NCBI GenBank assembly: GCA_020633195.1
Contig: JACKEC010000016.1
Span: forward strand, 1-64,000
Source: Sandaracinaceae bacterium
GTDB lineage: Bacteria; Myxococcota_A; Polyangia; Polyangiales; Sandaracinaceae
Length of the DNA stretch: 64,000 nt
Direction of reading: 5' to 3'
Shown piece after piece: positions 51,259 to 59,378 of this stretch. The position numbers and the translations under genes are program-made. Position 1 is the stretch's first letter. Each line of letters starts with the position of its first letter. The notes under the pieces are model-generated. The model was not told the DNA's origin. It was given only the letters and a program-made list of their open reading frames with translations, and did no database searches.

Positions 51259-53013
51259 TCAGATGTGAATGCTGGCGGCGATCATCGAGGGCTTGAGGAA
51301 CGGGTAGGTCACGAGCCGACCGCCGTCGCGGGCCCCGATGAGCAGCTCGAGGTCCTTCAGCTGCTTGCCGAAGGCGTCAGCGAGCTGCTTGGCGGGGCGG
51401 TGCTTCCAGTGGAGCAGCGGGTAGTCGCCGAGCAGGTTGCGGCGGATGCCCGACAGCTCGTACGCGAGCGTGAAGTGCTCGGTCGTGATGTCGACGGGCG
51501 GCAGCAGGTCGACGAGCGACTGCTCCACGTCCGCGGTCGCCGCCGTCGGCGCGGGCGCGTAGCCGGCGCCCGGGAGGTTCGGGATCATCCCCATGAAGGG
51601 GAACTGCGCGTAGTTGAGCGCGGAGTGCTGCGCGCTCGCGGTCCAGATGATGCTCGAGAGCAGCTCCGCGAGCTGCGCGCGCGTGGTGACCATGGGGACG
51701 CCGTTGATCCGGCCGCCGTCCTGGCTGCCGAGCTCGGCGAAGAGCGCGGCCGTCTCGGAGTCCGCGACGACGGCGGCGTCGTCCGCGTAGTAGAGCTCGA
51801 CGTAGCTCGTCACGAACGCGAGGATCGCGCCCCAGATCTCGAGGCCGTCGTCGCGGTACGGGAAGACGGGCAGCGCCTCGAGGTCCATCACCCGCCGATC
51901 CTTCAGCTGACGAGGCGGCGCGGCCTCGTCGAGGCGGAACTCGCCGAGCCCGAGCGCGGTGAGCTGGACCGACGCCTCGAGCGTGCCGCCGAGGACGTGG
52001 TCGACGCCGCCGCCGGGCGCGATGAGGCTGGTCTTGGCGGACTCGTTGATCTGGAGCGTGGTCTCGAAGTGCGGCGTGAGCAGCGCGTAGAGCGGGTGCG
52101 GCGGCGGCAGGTTGCGCATCGTCGCGAGGACGACCGCCTCCATCACGCCGTGCGCCTTGCCGAGGTGCTGTCGCGTCTCGTGATCGTTGCCGTCCGCGAT
52201 GGCGACGATCGTCCGGGCCATCCGCCAGCGGTAGCCGTCCCGCGGGGTGAAGATCGGGAACGCGTCGCCCGGGGTCTGGCCGCACTGGATCGCGACGGGG
52301 AGCAGCGCGGCGCCGCCGGACTTGGGCCGCGCGAAGAGCGCGATCGGCGCGTAGAGGTACTTCTGCGTCTCGCCGTTCTTGCCGCTGGGCAGCCCGTCGA
52401 GGCGGCGGTGGTCGACGACGAAGAGCCGCCCCTCCGCGAGCGCGGCCTCGAGCGAGTCGCCTTCGCCCATCGCCGCGGCGAAGTGCGCCTGCGTCACCGG
52501 CATCCGCTCGGGCAGCGCGTCGATGCCCGCGAGGTTCATCGGGTTGGCGCCCGCGATCCGCTGCCAGGCGAAGAGCTGGTCCTGCTCCTCGGGGGTGCCG
52601 CGGAAGAGCCGCATCATCGGGGGCTCCTCGATGACGGCGAAGAACCGCGCGTAGTCCTCGACGGAGCCGAAGCGGGTCCGCTCCATCTGCGCGGCGAGCT
52701 TGCGGCCGACGTCGAACAGCTCGGCGCCGAGGTTCTCCGGGCGCAGCGACGCGCGCTCCGCGTTGTGCTGCTTCTCGTCGAACTCCTTCAGCCCCCCGAC
52801 GTCCGCGGCGACGTGGTTCGCCTTGAGCGTCGCCTCGATCTTCACGTAGTCCGCGAGGTACGGGATGGAGTAGCCCTCTCCCTTCGGGACCTCGTCCGCC
52901 CACGCCGCGCCGGGCGGGTACGTGTACGAGTAGCGGAAGACCTTGCGGGCGGTCTCGAGGGTGGCGCTCCGGACGGGACCGTCCTTGGCGTCCTGGGGCA
53001 GCGTCGGGGTCAT
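51259..53013 (-). CDS. Lipoxygenase 3 (canonical C-terminal Ile)
   Basis: The ATG at 53013 follows GGAGG; upstream GTG-initiated extension is unnecessary. The 584-residue protein keeps the full ligand set: His283-x4-His288, His463, Asn467 (His-Ser-Ala-Leu-Asn) and terminal Ile584 in Ser-Ile-His-Ile. It is therefore the best candidate for an active fatty-acid dioxygenase producing hydroperoxides. It is first in the lipoxygenase-kinase operon, and its promoter should lie in the 112 bp before the divergent Lgt-like gene. Alternating sequence identity among the three suggests tandem duplication followed by divergence. Confidence 0.92.
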   Translation of the reverse strand: MTPTLPQDAKDGPVRSATLETARKVFRYSYTYPPGAAWADEVPKGEGYSIPYLADYVKIEATLKANHVAADVGGLKEFDEKQHNAERASLRPENLGAELFDVGRKLAAQMERTRFGSVEDYARFFAVIEEPPMMRLFRGTPEEQDQLFAWQRIAGANPMNLAGIDALPERMPVTQAHFAAAMGEGDSLEAALAEGRLFVVDHRRLDGLPSGKNGETQKYLYAPIALFARPKSGGAALLPVAIQCGQTPGDAFPIFTPRDGYRWRMARTIVAIADGNDHETRQHLGKAHGVMEAVVLATMRNLPPPHPLYALLTPHFETTLQINESAKTSLIAPGGGVDHVLGGTLEASVQLTALGLGEFRLDEAAPPRQLKDRRVMDLEALPVFPYRDDGLEIWGAILAFVTSYVELYYADDAAVVADSETAALFAELGSQDGGRINGVPMVTTRAQLAELLSSIIWTASAQHSALNYAQFPFMGMIPNLPGAGYAPAPTAATADVEQSLVDLLPPVDITTEHFTLAYELSGIRRNLLGDYPLLHWKHRPAKQLADAFGKQLKDLELLIGARDGGRLVTYPFLKPSMIAASIHI

Positions 53014-53125
53014 GATCCTCCACGGGCTCGCCAGACTTCGGATGCCCACCGCGAGGTTCGCACCCCGCTCCGCGTGGGGTCAACGACGGTTGACTCGGCG
53101 TTCACTCGTTCCCGCGCCAGGCGCT

Positions 53126-53896
53126 ATGCTCGACGCGGTGAGCGAGCTCGTCGACGGATTCCAGCCCGCCTACGGCGTGCCCGTCCTGCTCGGGCTCGCC
53201 CTCGCGTTCCTGTTCCCGTCTTCGAAGGCGTTCGTCCGCCCCGAGGACAAGCGCGCCTACCGGGTGATCCAGGTCTTCACGCTCGTCGGCGCCATCGTCG
53301 GCGCCAAGCTCGCGGTGCTCTTCGGCGACCTCGGCTGGCCGATGACCCCGCTCGAGAGCGCACGGCAGATCGTGTTCTCCGGGCGCTCGATCACCGGCGG
53401 CCTGATCGGCGGCTTCCTCACCGCCGAGGCCCTCAAGCCGCTCCTGCGCTACCCGCTCCCGCCGAACGACCGCTTCGCCACCGTCCTTCCGTTCAGCGTC
53501 GCGATCGGCCGCGTGGGCTGCGTGCTCGCGGGGTGCTGCCGCGGGACGCCGTTCGACGGCGCGTGGGCGGTGGTGGACGCGGACGGCGTCGCGCGTCACC
53601 CCGCGCCCGTCTACGAGATGCTCTTCTCGCTCGCGGTCGGGGTGGTCTTCGTGGTCCTCTTGCGGAAGGGCCTCCTGCGGGGCCGCCTCTTCGCGGTGTA
53701 CTTGATGACCTACGGCGCCTTCCGCTTCCTCGTCGAGATCGTGCGCGACACGCCCGACGTCGCGTGGGGCCTCTCGGGGTATCAGCTCCTCGCGCTCTCG
53801 ATGCTGCCCCTCGGCCTGTTCGGGCTCCTGCGGCGGCTCCCTCCGCTCCCCGAGGCGGAGCCCTTGCCGACCACCCCCGCGCTGGAGGCCCCGTGA
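53126..53896 (+). CDS. Lgt-family (prolipoprotein diacylglyceryl transferase-like) membrane protein
   Basis: The 256-residue multi-pass protein starts at the ATG at 53126. It carries Lgt-type segments: Gly-Arg-Ser-Ile-Thr-Gly-Gly-Leu-Ile-Gly-Gly, Ala-Ile-Gly-Arg-Val-Gly-Cys-Val-Leu-Ala-Gly-Cys-Cys and His-Pro-Ala-Pro-Val-Tyr-Glu-Met-Leu. Genuine Lgt has Gly-Arg-x-Gly-Asn-Phe in the signature; here the Asn-Phe is Cys-Val. It may thus transfer a different lipid group, or be a divergent paralogue. About seven transmembrane helices are likely. It is coupled by GTGA to a small membrane protein and lies just upstream of the di-iron and radical SAM genes. Confidence 0.8.
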   Translation: MLDAVSELVDGFQPAYGVPVLLGLALAFLFPSSKAFVRPEDKRAYRVIQVFTLVGAIVGAKLAVLFGDLGWPMTPLESARQIVFSGRSITGGLIGGFLTAEALKPLLRYPLPPNDRFATVLPFSVAIGRVGCVLAGCCRGTPFDGAWAVVDADGVARHPAPVYEMLFSLAVGVVFVVLLRKGLLRGRLFAVYLMTYGAFRFLVEIVRDTPDVAWGLSGYQLLALSMLPLGLFGLLRRLPPLPEAEPLPTTPALEAP

Positions 53897-54078
53897 GCCA
53901 AGCCCAGCCGCCCGCGCCGCGGCCGCCGGAGAAGCCCGACGAGACCAAGACCTGGCTGCAGGCCATCGGCCTCACCTTCGGCCTCACCTTCGCGGTGATC
54001 GGCGGGATGCTCGCGATCATCGTGGTCGCGTTGCTCGCGTTCGTCGGCCTCGTCCTCTGGACGTGCAGCTCGCACTGA
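53893..54078 (+). CDS. Small single-pass membrane protein (61 aa)
   Basis: It starts at the GTG at 53893, whose GTGA overlaps the Lgt-like stop. The protein has a Pro/Gln/Lys-rich N-terminal part (~18 residues) and a long hydrophobic stretch from about 24 to 57, enough for one long or two short helices, and ends Thr-Cys-Ser-Ser-His. It is followed 6 bp later by the ferritin-like gene. Its size and coupling suggest an accessory subunit of the Lgt-like protein or of the adjacent redox enzymes. No family is recognised. Confidence 0.65.
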   Translation: MSQAQPPAPRPPEKPDETKTWLQAIGLTFGLTFAVIGGMLAIIVVALLAFVGLVLWTCSSH

Positions 54079-54084
54079 GGCGCC

Positions 54085-54798
54085 ATGTACGTAGGCGTCG
54101 TCGATCGACTCAAGCTCAGCTGGCATCGCGACCTCGCGTCGCACCCGGTGACGCACGCCTGGGTCCTCAACCTGTACCGCGCGGGCGAGCAGCACCCGGA
54201 GACCGTCGACGACTACTTCCCGTACCAGCACGCGCCCTGGCCCGAGCTCGCGGCGAACATCAAGCGCCACGCGGGCGACGAGCGTCGCCACACCGTGCTC
54301 TATGCGAAGGCCATCGAGCGCATGGGCGGGGCCGTCGTGGAGCTCGGCGGCTGGGACGTGTTCAACCGGGTGATCCGCGAGCACACGCCGCGCGGCTTCG
54401 CGATCGCGGACGACGACGCGCCCGACGTGAAGCGCGAGCAGCTCGGCCACTTCCTCGCGCACGCGCACTGCCTCGAGCGCCGCGTGCTGCGGTCGGTCGA
54501 GTACCACGCGGAGGCCTGCGCGCAGCTCGGCCGGCGCGAGGAGGCGAGCCTCGTCGAGAAGGTCCACGCGGACGAGGCGCGGCACGTGAGCTACTCGAAG
54601 GAGGCGGTCTTCGAGCTCCTCGGCCGGCGCGAGGCGCTCGCCGCGTTCGAGCTGCACGGCCGCGCCGAGGCCGCGGCCGACAGGGCCTTCAGCGCCTTCC
54701 AGGTCCGCGTGTTCATGGACCAGCACGCGCGCCACGTGCCGCTGTCGCGCCGGCTCGTCTACACGGCTTGCGCGGCCCTGATGCAGGGGATGGCGTGA
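54085..54798 (+). CDS. Ferritin-like di-iron protein
   Basis: The 237-residue helical protein carries two Glu-x-x-His di-iron motifs: Asp-Glu66-Arg-Arg-His69 and Asp-Glu164-Ala-Arg-His167. Glu35 and Glu131 are plausible additional ligands, as in four-helix carboxylate-bridged oxidases and rubrerythrin-like proteins. No signal peptide is seen. It could be an oxygen-dependent oxidase/desaturase-type enzyme or a peroxide-scavenging partner. Its stop overlaps the start of the radical SAM gene (GTGA), so the two proteins are made together and probably act on the same substrate or protect the oxygen-sensitive cluster. The specific reaction is unknown. Confidence 0.82.
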   Translation: MYVGVVDRLKLSWHRDLASHPVTHAWVLNLYRAGEQHPETVDDYFPYQHAPWPELAANIKRHAGDERRHTVLYAKAIERMGGAVVELGGWDVFNRVIREHTPRGFAIADDDAPDVKREQLGHFLAHAHCLERRVLRSVEYHAEACAQLGRREEASLVEKVHADEARHVSYSKEAVFELLGRREALAAFELHGRAEAAADRAFSAFQVRVFMDQHARHVPLSRRLVYTACAALMQGMA

Positions 54799-56357
54799 AG
54801 ATCCGGCTGCGCACGACCTCGGCCTCGGTCGAGATGACGGAGACCCTGCGCGCGCTGCGCCGCGAGCTCGCCGAGCTCGACGCGGACGCGGCGATCGAGC
54901 GGGTCGGCGCGCGCGACGTGGACCGCGCGCTGAAGACCACCATCAGCCTCTGCCCCGAGTGCCTCGACTACGTCCCCGCGCTCGTGTTCGAGCGCCGCGG
55001 GCGGGTGCTCGCGGCCAAGCGCTGCCCGACGCACGGCGACACCGAGGCGCTGCTCGAGGGCGACGCGGCGTTCTATCGGCTGTCGAACAAGGACAAGAAC
55101 GGGCGGCGGTTCGCGGAGGACCGCGTGTTCCGGATCCCCGAGTGGTCGCCCCCCGGCGCGGACGCCTGCTGCGGCCCGGGGCAGACCTGCGGCGACCCCG
55201 ACGCGCTCGGCGCTGGCGTCACCGACCAACGGAACAACCGGACGTGCACCGTCCTCGTCGAGGTCACCGACGCGTGCAACCTCGCTTGCCGCGTCTGCTA
55301 CAGCGACTCGAAGGGCGACCGGTTCCTCCCGTTCGAGACGTTCGTCCGACACCTCGACCGGATGCTGGAGAAGAAAGGGCGGCTCGAGTCGGTGCAGCTC
55401 ACCGGCGGCGAGGCGAGCCTGCACCCGCGCTTCTGGGACTTCGTGGACCACCTCTACAGAGAGGAGCGGGTCACCAAGATCTACCTGCCGACCAACGGGC
55501 TGACGTTCGCGAAGCCCGCCGAGAGCGACCGGCTCGTCCAGTACGCCGACAAGCTGATGGTCTTGCTCCAGATGGACGGCCTGACCCGCGAGACCAACCA
55601 GACGCTGCGCGACGCGGACCCGGTGCGCATCCGCAAGCGGCTCATCGCGCGCCTCGACGCGGCCGGCGTGCCGATGCAGCTCACCGTCACCGTCGCGCAG
55701 GACGTCAACGACGACGAGCTCGGCGCGGTGATCGATCTGGGCCTCGAGCACGCGATGGTGAAGGTCATCGCGCTCCAGCCCGTGACCTGGTCCGGCCGCT
55801 ACGACCTCGACGTCGACCCGATGCGGCGGCTGACCCTGTCCGACATCGCCAAGCGCGTGCTCGAGCAGGCCAACGTCCGCGCGCGCCGCGAGGACTGGCT
55901 GCCGATCCCGTGCAGCCACCCCAACTGCGGCTGGATCACCGTGTTCGTCCGGCGCTTCGGGGTCGTCCACAACGTGATGCGCTACGTCGACCTCGAGGAG
56001 GCGATGGACGACGTCGCCTACAAGACGCTCCTGTCGACGGCCGAGCTGCGCAACGTGATCGGCAAGAAGGGCCGCGGCGTCCTGCAGACGCTCGCGCGCA
56101 CGCTCGGCGGCAAGGTGATCCGCTCGACCGACATGTTCTCGGTGGCGATCAAGCCGTTCATGGACCGCTACAGCTACGACCAGGACCGCATCGACAACTG
56201 CTGCCACCACATCACCGACACGCGCGGCAACCTGCTGTCGTTCTGCGAGTACAACGCGATCGGCCGGCAGCACGATCCGTGGACGCGGCTCCCCACCCTC
56301 GAGGGCGCCCGGGCGCCCGCGGCGAGAGCCGACGCGGTGGTCACCCGCGAGCCTTGA
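54795..56357 (+). CDS. Radical SAM enzyme of MJ0619/tetraether synthase-like type
   Basis: The 520-residue protein starts at the coupled GTG at 54795. The radical SAM motif is Cys161-x3-Cys165-x2-Cys168, followed by Gly-Gly-Glu. An N-terminal metal-binding segment has Leu-Cys53-Pro-Glu-Cys56 and Lys-Arg-Cys77-Pro-Thr-His-Gly, then Cys-Cys-Gly-Pro-Gly-Gln-Thr-Cys (125-132). C-terminal cysteines occur in Ile-Pro-Cys-Ser-His-Pro-Asn-Cys-Gly and Asp-Asn-Cys-Cys-His-His. This layout matches the archaeal MJ0619 family, which includes tetraether synthase (Tes), an enzyme that couples lipid tails. By homology it may join or alkylate membrane lipid chains. A radical methyltransferase on another substrate is the main alternative. 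Confidence 0.85.
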   Translation: MKIRLRTTSASVEMTETLRALRRELAELDADAAIERVGARDVDRALKTTISLCPECLDYVPALVFERRGRVLAAKRCPTHGDTEALLEGDAAFYRLSNKDKNGRRFAEDRVFRIPEWSPPGADACCGPGQTCGDPDALGAGVTDQRNNRTCTVLVEVTDACNLACRVCYSDSKGDRFLPFETFVRHLDRMLEKKGRLESVQLTGGEASLHPRFWDFVDHLYREERVTKIYLPTNGLTFAKPAESDRLVQYADKLMVLLQMDGLTRETNQTLRDADPVRIRKRLIARLDAAGVPMQLTVTVAQDVNDDELGAVIDLGLEHAMVKVIALQPVTWSGRYDLDVDPMRRLTLSDIAKRVLEQANVRARREDWLPIPCSHPNCGWITVFVRRFGVVHNVMRYVDLEEAMDDVAYKTLLSTAELRNVIGKKGRGVLQTLARTLGGKVIRSTDMFSVAIKPFMDRYSYDQDRIDNCCHHITDTRGNLLSFCEYNAIGRQHDPWTRLPTLEGARAPAARADAVVTREP

Positions 56358-57156
56358 GGCTCCGACCGAGCGCGCGCCACGGCCACGCGAGCTGGCCGAG
56401 GACGGTCTCGGGGATCGCCTCGCCGCTGCCGAACGCCTCCGGCGCCTCGGCGCGCGGGAGGTGGAAGGTGCCGCCGAGCAGATCGACGAACGAGAACATG
56501 CCGGCGTAGTTGCACCCGCGAGCCCCGGCGCGATCGAGGGCGTGGTGCCAGCGGTGGAAGGCCGGCGAGACGAGCACCCAGCGCAGCGGGCCGAAGTCCC
56601 ACGCGACGTTCGCGTGCGTCAACAGGGTGTGCAGGAGGATGATCGGGCCGAGCGCGAGGAAGACCTCGGGCGAGAGGCCCATCGCGAGCACCGCGCCGCC
56701 GACCAGGACGTTGTCGAGCATGTCGTCGATCGGGTGCATGCGCGCGGCCGCCTGCGCGTCGAGCGTCGTCGCGGAGTGGTGGATCGCGTGGAACCACCAG
56801 AAGACCCCGCGGTGGCGGATCCGGTGGCTGAAGTACCCGACCACGTCGGCGACGAGGAGGGCGAGGCCGAGCTGCGCCGCGAACGGGAGCCCGCCGAGCG
56901 GCGACGCCGCGTGGAGCCGCGCGAGGAAGGTCTGCGGATCGCTCGACGCCACCGCGTAGGCCGTCACGCCGAGGGCGCCCATGGTGGCGCCCCGCGTGAG
57001 CACGCCCGTCACGATCGGGGTCACGACGAGCCAGTACGCGACGTCGAGCGCGCGCAGCCGGTGGGGCGACGCGCGCTCCGGCCAGCGCCGCTCGGCGAGC
57101 GCGAACAGCGGCGCGAGGAGCGCGACGCCGGCGTAGACGATCGCGAGGGAGAGCAC
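56341..57156 (-). CDS. Sterol desaturase/fatty acid hydroxylase-type membrane protein
   Basis: The 271-residue integral membrane protein has the three histidine clusters of the fatty acid hydroxylase superfamily: His111-Arg-x-x-His115, His123-x-x-His127 with an extra His126, and His201-Arg-Trp-His-His205. Four to five transmembrane helices surround them. Enzymes of this group hydroxylate or desaturate lipids, sterols or carotenoids with O2 and a di-iron centre. It converges on the radical SAM gene with a 17-bp overlap and lies 2 bp after the L,D-transpeptidase gene. Location next to the Lgt-like, di-iron and Tes-like genes supports a lipid substrate. Confidence 0.88.
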   Translation of the reverse strand: MLSLAIVYAGVALLAPLFALAERRWPERASPHRLRALDVAYWLVVTPIVTGVLTRGATMGALGVTAYAVASSDPQTFLARLHAASPLGGLPFAAQLGLALLVADVVGYFSHRIRHRGVFWWFHAIHHSATTLDAQAAARMHPIDDMLDNVLVGGAVLAMGLSPEVFLALGPIILLHTLLTHANVAWDFGPLRWVLVSPAFHRWHHALDRAGARGCNYAGMFSFVDLLGGTFHLPRAEAPEAFGSGEAIPETVLGQLAWPWRALGRSLKARG

Positions 57157-57158
57157 GG

Positions 57159-58196
57159 CTACGGCGCCGCGCAGACCTGCTCGGTGGCGGGCGGCGCCGT
57201 GCTCGTCCCGACGAAGCGCTCACGGTCGACCGGCGCGGTCCCGGGGATCAACGCGCAATCCGCGTTGCGCCCGTCGACCCGCTGCACGCAGACGCCGCGC
57301 CCGATCTCGCTCGGGTCCGAGATGCAGAAGGTCGACGCGTAGTCCGCGCGGTCGGGGCAGTAGCCCTGGCAGTTGAGGGTGCAGAAGCCGGCCTCGTGGC
57401 AGAAGTACGACGGGTCGCCGAAGCGCCCGCAGTCCTCGGCCGTCGTGCACGGGTCGCCCACGAAGCCGACCGGCCGATCGTCGCGCGGGCCCACGCTGGC
57501 GCCGTACGCGATCGTGTCCTCGGGACCCCAGAGGGTGACCTCGGTGTCCACGTCGACCTCGTTGCCCGCGGCGTCGAGCTCGACCTCCTGCTGGATCGTG
57601 ACGGGGGTCGACGCGTGCGACCGCACCATCGCCCACACCTCGACGAGGTCGGTCTTCTCCATCCGCATGCAGCCGTGGCTGACGTAGCCGCGCATGAGCG
57701 GGTTCGTGATCGGGCCGTGGAGCCCGTAGGTGTTGTACCCGCGGCTGTTCTCGGCCGTGATCCGCAGGAACGGGTAGCCCTCGAAGTACGCCGGCTCCCA
57801 GCGGTTCGGGACGTACCACCAGCGATCCGAGGTGTCGGGCGAGGTGGCGAAGTGGCCCGTCGGGGTGATGCTCCGGCCGCTGCTGCCGAGCGCGCCGACG
57901 CCGGTCGGGTAGACGCGGCTGAAGCCGGTCTCGCGATCGAAGAGGTGCACCGTGGTGTTGGCCAGCGAGACGATGATCTCGGGCCGCGCGAGCGTCGGCA
58001 GGCCCTCCGGGATCGAGTAGGGCGACGCGAGGTCGGCCTTCTCGAAGTCGAGCGGCGCGTCGGTGCGGCCCTCGTCGTACGCGTGCCCCTCGAAGTAGTC
58101 GCCGTTCTCCTCGTCGAACGACGACGACGGGGAGGGATCGGCGGCGCAACCCGCGAGGAGGGCGAGGACCAACGACGACGGTACGGCGCGACGCAT
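57159..58196 (-). CDS. Lipoprotein L,D-transpeptidase (YkuD) with Cys-rich tail
   Basis: The 345-residue protein starts at the ATG at 58196. Lipobox Leu-Leu-Ala-Gly-Cys17 anchors it. The YkuD domain (~70-215) has Gly-Leu-His160-Gly and the catalytic Ser-His174-Gly-Cys176-Met-Arg. It would form 3-3 peptidoglycan cross-links or attach a protein to peptidoglycan. The C-terminal ~100 residues are Cys-rich (Cys-Thr-Thr-Ala-Glu-Asp-Cys, Cys-His-Glu-Ala-Gly-Phe-Cys), like the disulfide-rich modules of other secreted proteins in this window. This tail is not part of the usual enzyme. It ends 2 bp before the hydroxylase-like gene. Confidence 0.87.
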   Translation of the reverse strand: MRRAVPSSLVLALLAGCAADPSPSSSFDEENGDYFEGHAYDEGRTDAPLDFEKADLASPYSIPEGLPTLARPEIIVSLANTTVHLFDRETGFSRVYPTGVGALGSSGRSITPTGHFATSPDTSDRWWYVPNRWEPAYFEGYPFLRITAENSRGYNTYGLHGPITNPLMRGYVSHGCMRMEKTDLVEVWAMVRSHASTPVTIQQEVELDAAGNEVDVDTEVTLWGPEDTIAYGASVGPRDDRPVGFVGDPCTTAEDCGRFGDPSYFCHEAGFCTLNCQGYCPDRADYASTFCISDPSEIGRGVCVQRVDGRNADCALIPGTAPVDRERFVGTSTAPPATEQVCAAP

Positions 58197-58242
58197 GCGG
58201 ACGAGCCTATCGCAGCCCACCCCCGCCGGCACGCGACCGGGC

Positions 58243-59334
58243 TCACGGGGAAGGGGCGCGCCGGCGGGTCTCCTCTTCGCGGATCCAGCCGACGTACGCG
58301 CGCTCGCTCGCGGTGACGAGCGAGGGCGTCCAGGACGGGTTCTCCGTGAAGCCGAGCAGCGACCACACCCCGCCGAAGGACAGCTCCGGGAACCCGAACG
58401 GGTTCGACGCCCGGCGGGCGGGTCGATAGAAGGTCTCGCGCGCCGCGGCGCTCGCGAAGGGGCGGCCGTGCGCGGCGAAGATCATGTTGCGGCAGGTCGC
58501 GAGGTCCGCGTCGCTCAGCTCGCGCAGCGCCTCGCGCGTGCGCTCGACGTAGCGTCCCGTGGCTCCGGGCGCGGGGCAGCGCGAGATCGCCGAGGTCGTC
58601 TCGATGCCGTTCCAGGGCCGGCCCAGGTACACGTGCAGGTCGTGGCGCGGGGACCACTCGGTCTGCTCGAAGACGATCTCGGTGCGACCGGGACCCGCCG
58701 CGGTCGGCTCCTCGACGTAGCGCGCGAGCTGGTACTCGGCGGGGAACGACAGCCGCCATGGGCGCCGATGCGTGCGCACCACGAAGCGAGCTCGCCCGAT
58801 CGGGCCCGCCCAGAGCGCGCCCGTCCGCGTGACGTAGGCGACCTCGTCGCCGCCGTCGACGGATCCCGACGATCCCATCTGGTAGCGGTGCACGATCTCG
58901 ACGCGCTCGCGCGGCTCGAAGCGCACGTCGAAGAGGTAGGCGCGGCCGAGGCGCGGGGCCCAGCCGTGGCGCCGCCCGACGCGGGACACGCGGTGCGCGA
59001 CGGGCTCCCCGCGCACGGTGGTGCGCAGACCGAGGAACCGGTTGTCGAAGCCGCAGTCCTCGTCGGGTCCGCAGTGCCGCTCGGGGAAGCCCATCGTGAT
59101 CGCCACCGCCTCGTCCGTCGGGTTCTCGAAGGCGTAGGTCGCGGTCACCCGCCAGCCGTCGGCGTCGGGGCGGGGCTGCTCGATCACGATCTCCTCGCTC
59201 GCCATCCGGACGCGCGTCTCGACGAGCGGCGCGAGGTCCGCGCCCTCGCCGCCGAAGCTCGCGTCGTTGGCGAGCGCCGGCGCGCCGAGGGTCCAGACCG
59301 CGAGCGCGACCGCGGCGCCGAGGGGAGCTCGCAT
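58243..59334 (-). CDS. Secreted YARHG-domain protein
   Basis: The start at 59334 opens a clear signal peptide (Arg-Ala-Pro-Leu-Gly, an Ala/Leu core, cleavage at Ala-Leu-Ala-Asn). An ATG at 59367 adds 11 residues. The mature protein of ~340 residues begins with beta-strands (Tyr-Ala-Phe-Glu-Asn-Pro-Thr-Asp-Glu-Ala-Val-Ala-Ile-Thr-Met-Gly-Phe-Pro-Glu), like periplasmic DUF4424-type proteins. It ends with a YARHG module, Cys-Arg-Asn-Met-Ile-Phe-Ala-Ala-His-Gly-Arg-Pro-Phe, which is usually peptidoglycan/envelope-associated. The exact role is unknown. It is separated by 46 bp from the transpeptidase start and is on the same strand. Confidence 0.75.
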   Translation of the reverse strand: MRAPLGAAVALAVWTLGAPALANDASFGGEGADLAPLVETRVRMASEEIVIEQPRPDADGWRVTATYAFENPTDEAVAITMGFPERHCGPDEDCGFDNRFLGLRTTVRGEPVAHRVSRVGRRHGWAPRLGRAYLFDVRFEPRERVEIVHRYQMGSSGSVDGGDEVAYVTRTGALWAGPIGRARFVVRTHRRPWRLSFPAEYQLARYVEEPTAAGPGRTEIVFEQTEWSPRHDLHVYLGRPWNGIETTSAISRCPAPGATGRYVERTREALRELSDADLATCRNMIFAAHGRPFASAAARETFYRPARRASNPFGFPELSFGGVWSLLGFTENPSWTPSLVTASERAYVGWIREEETRRRAPSP

Positions 59335-59378
59335 CCGCGGACGGACGAGCGAAGGGGACGCGAGCATTCCCGCGCGCG

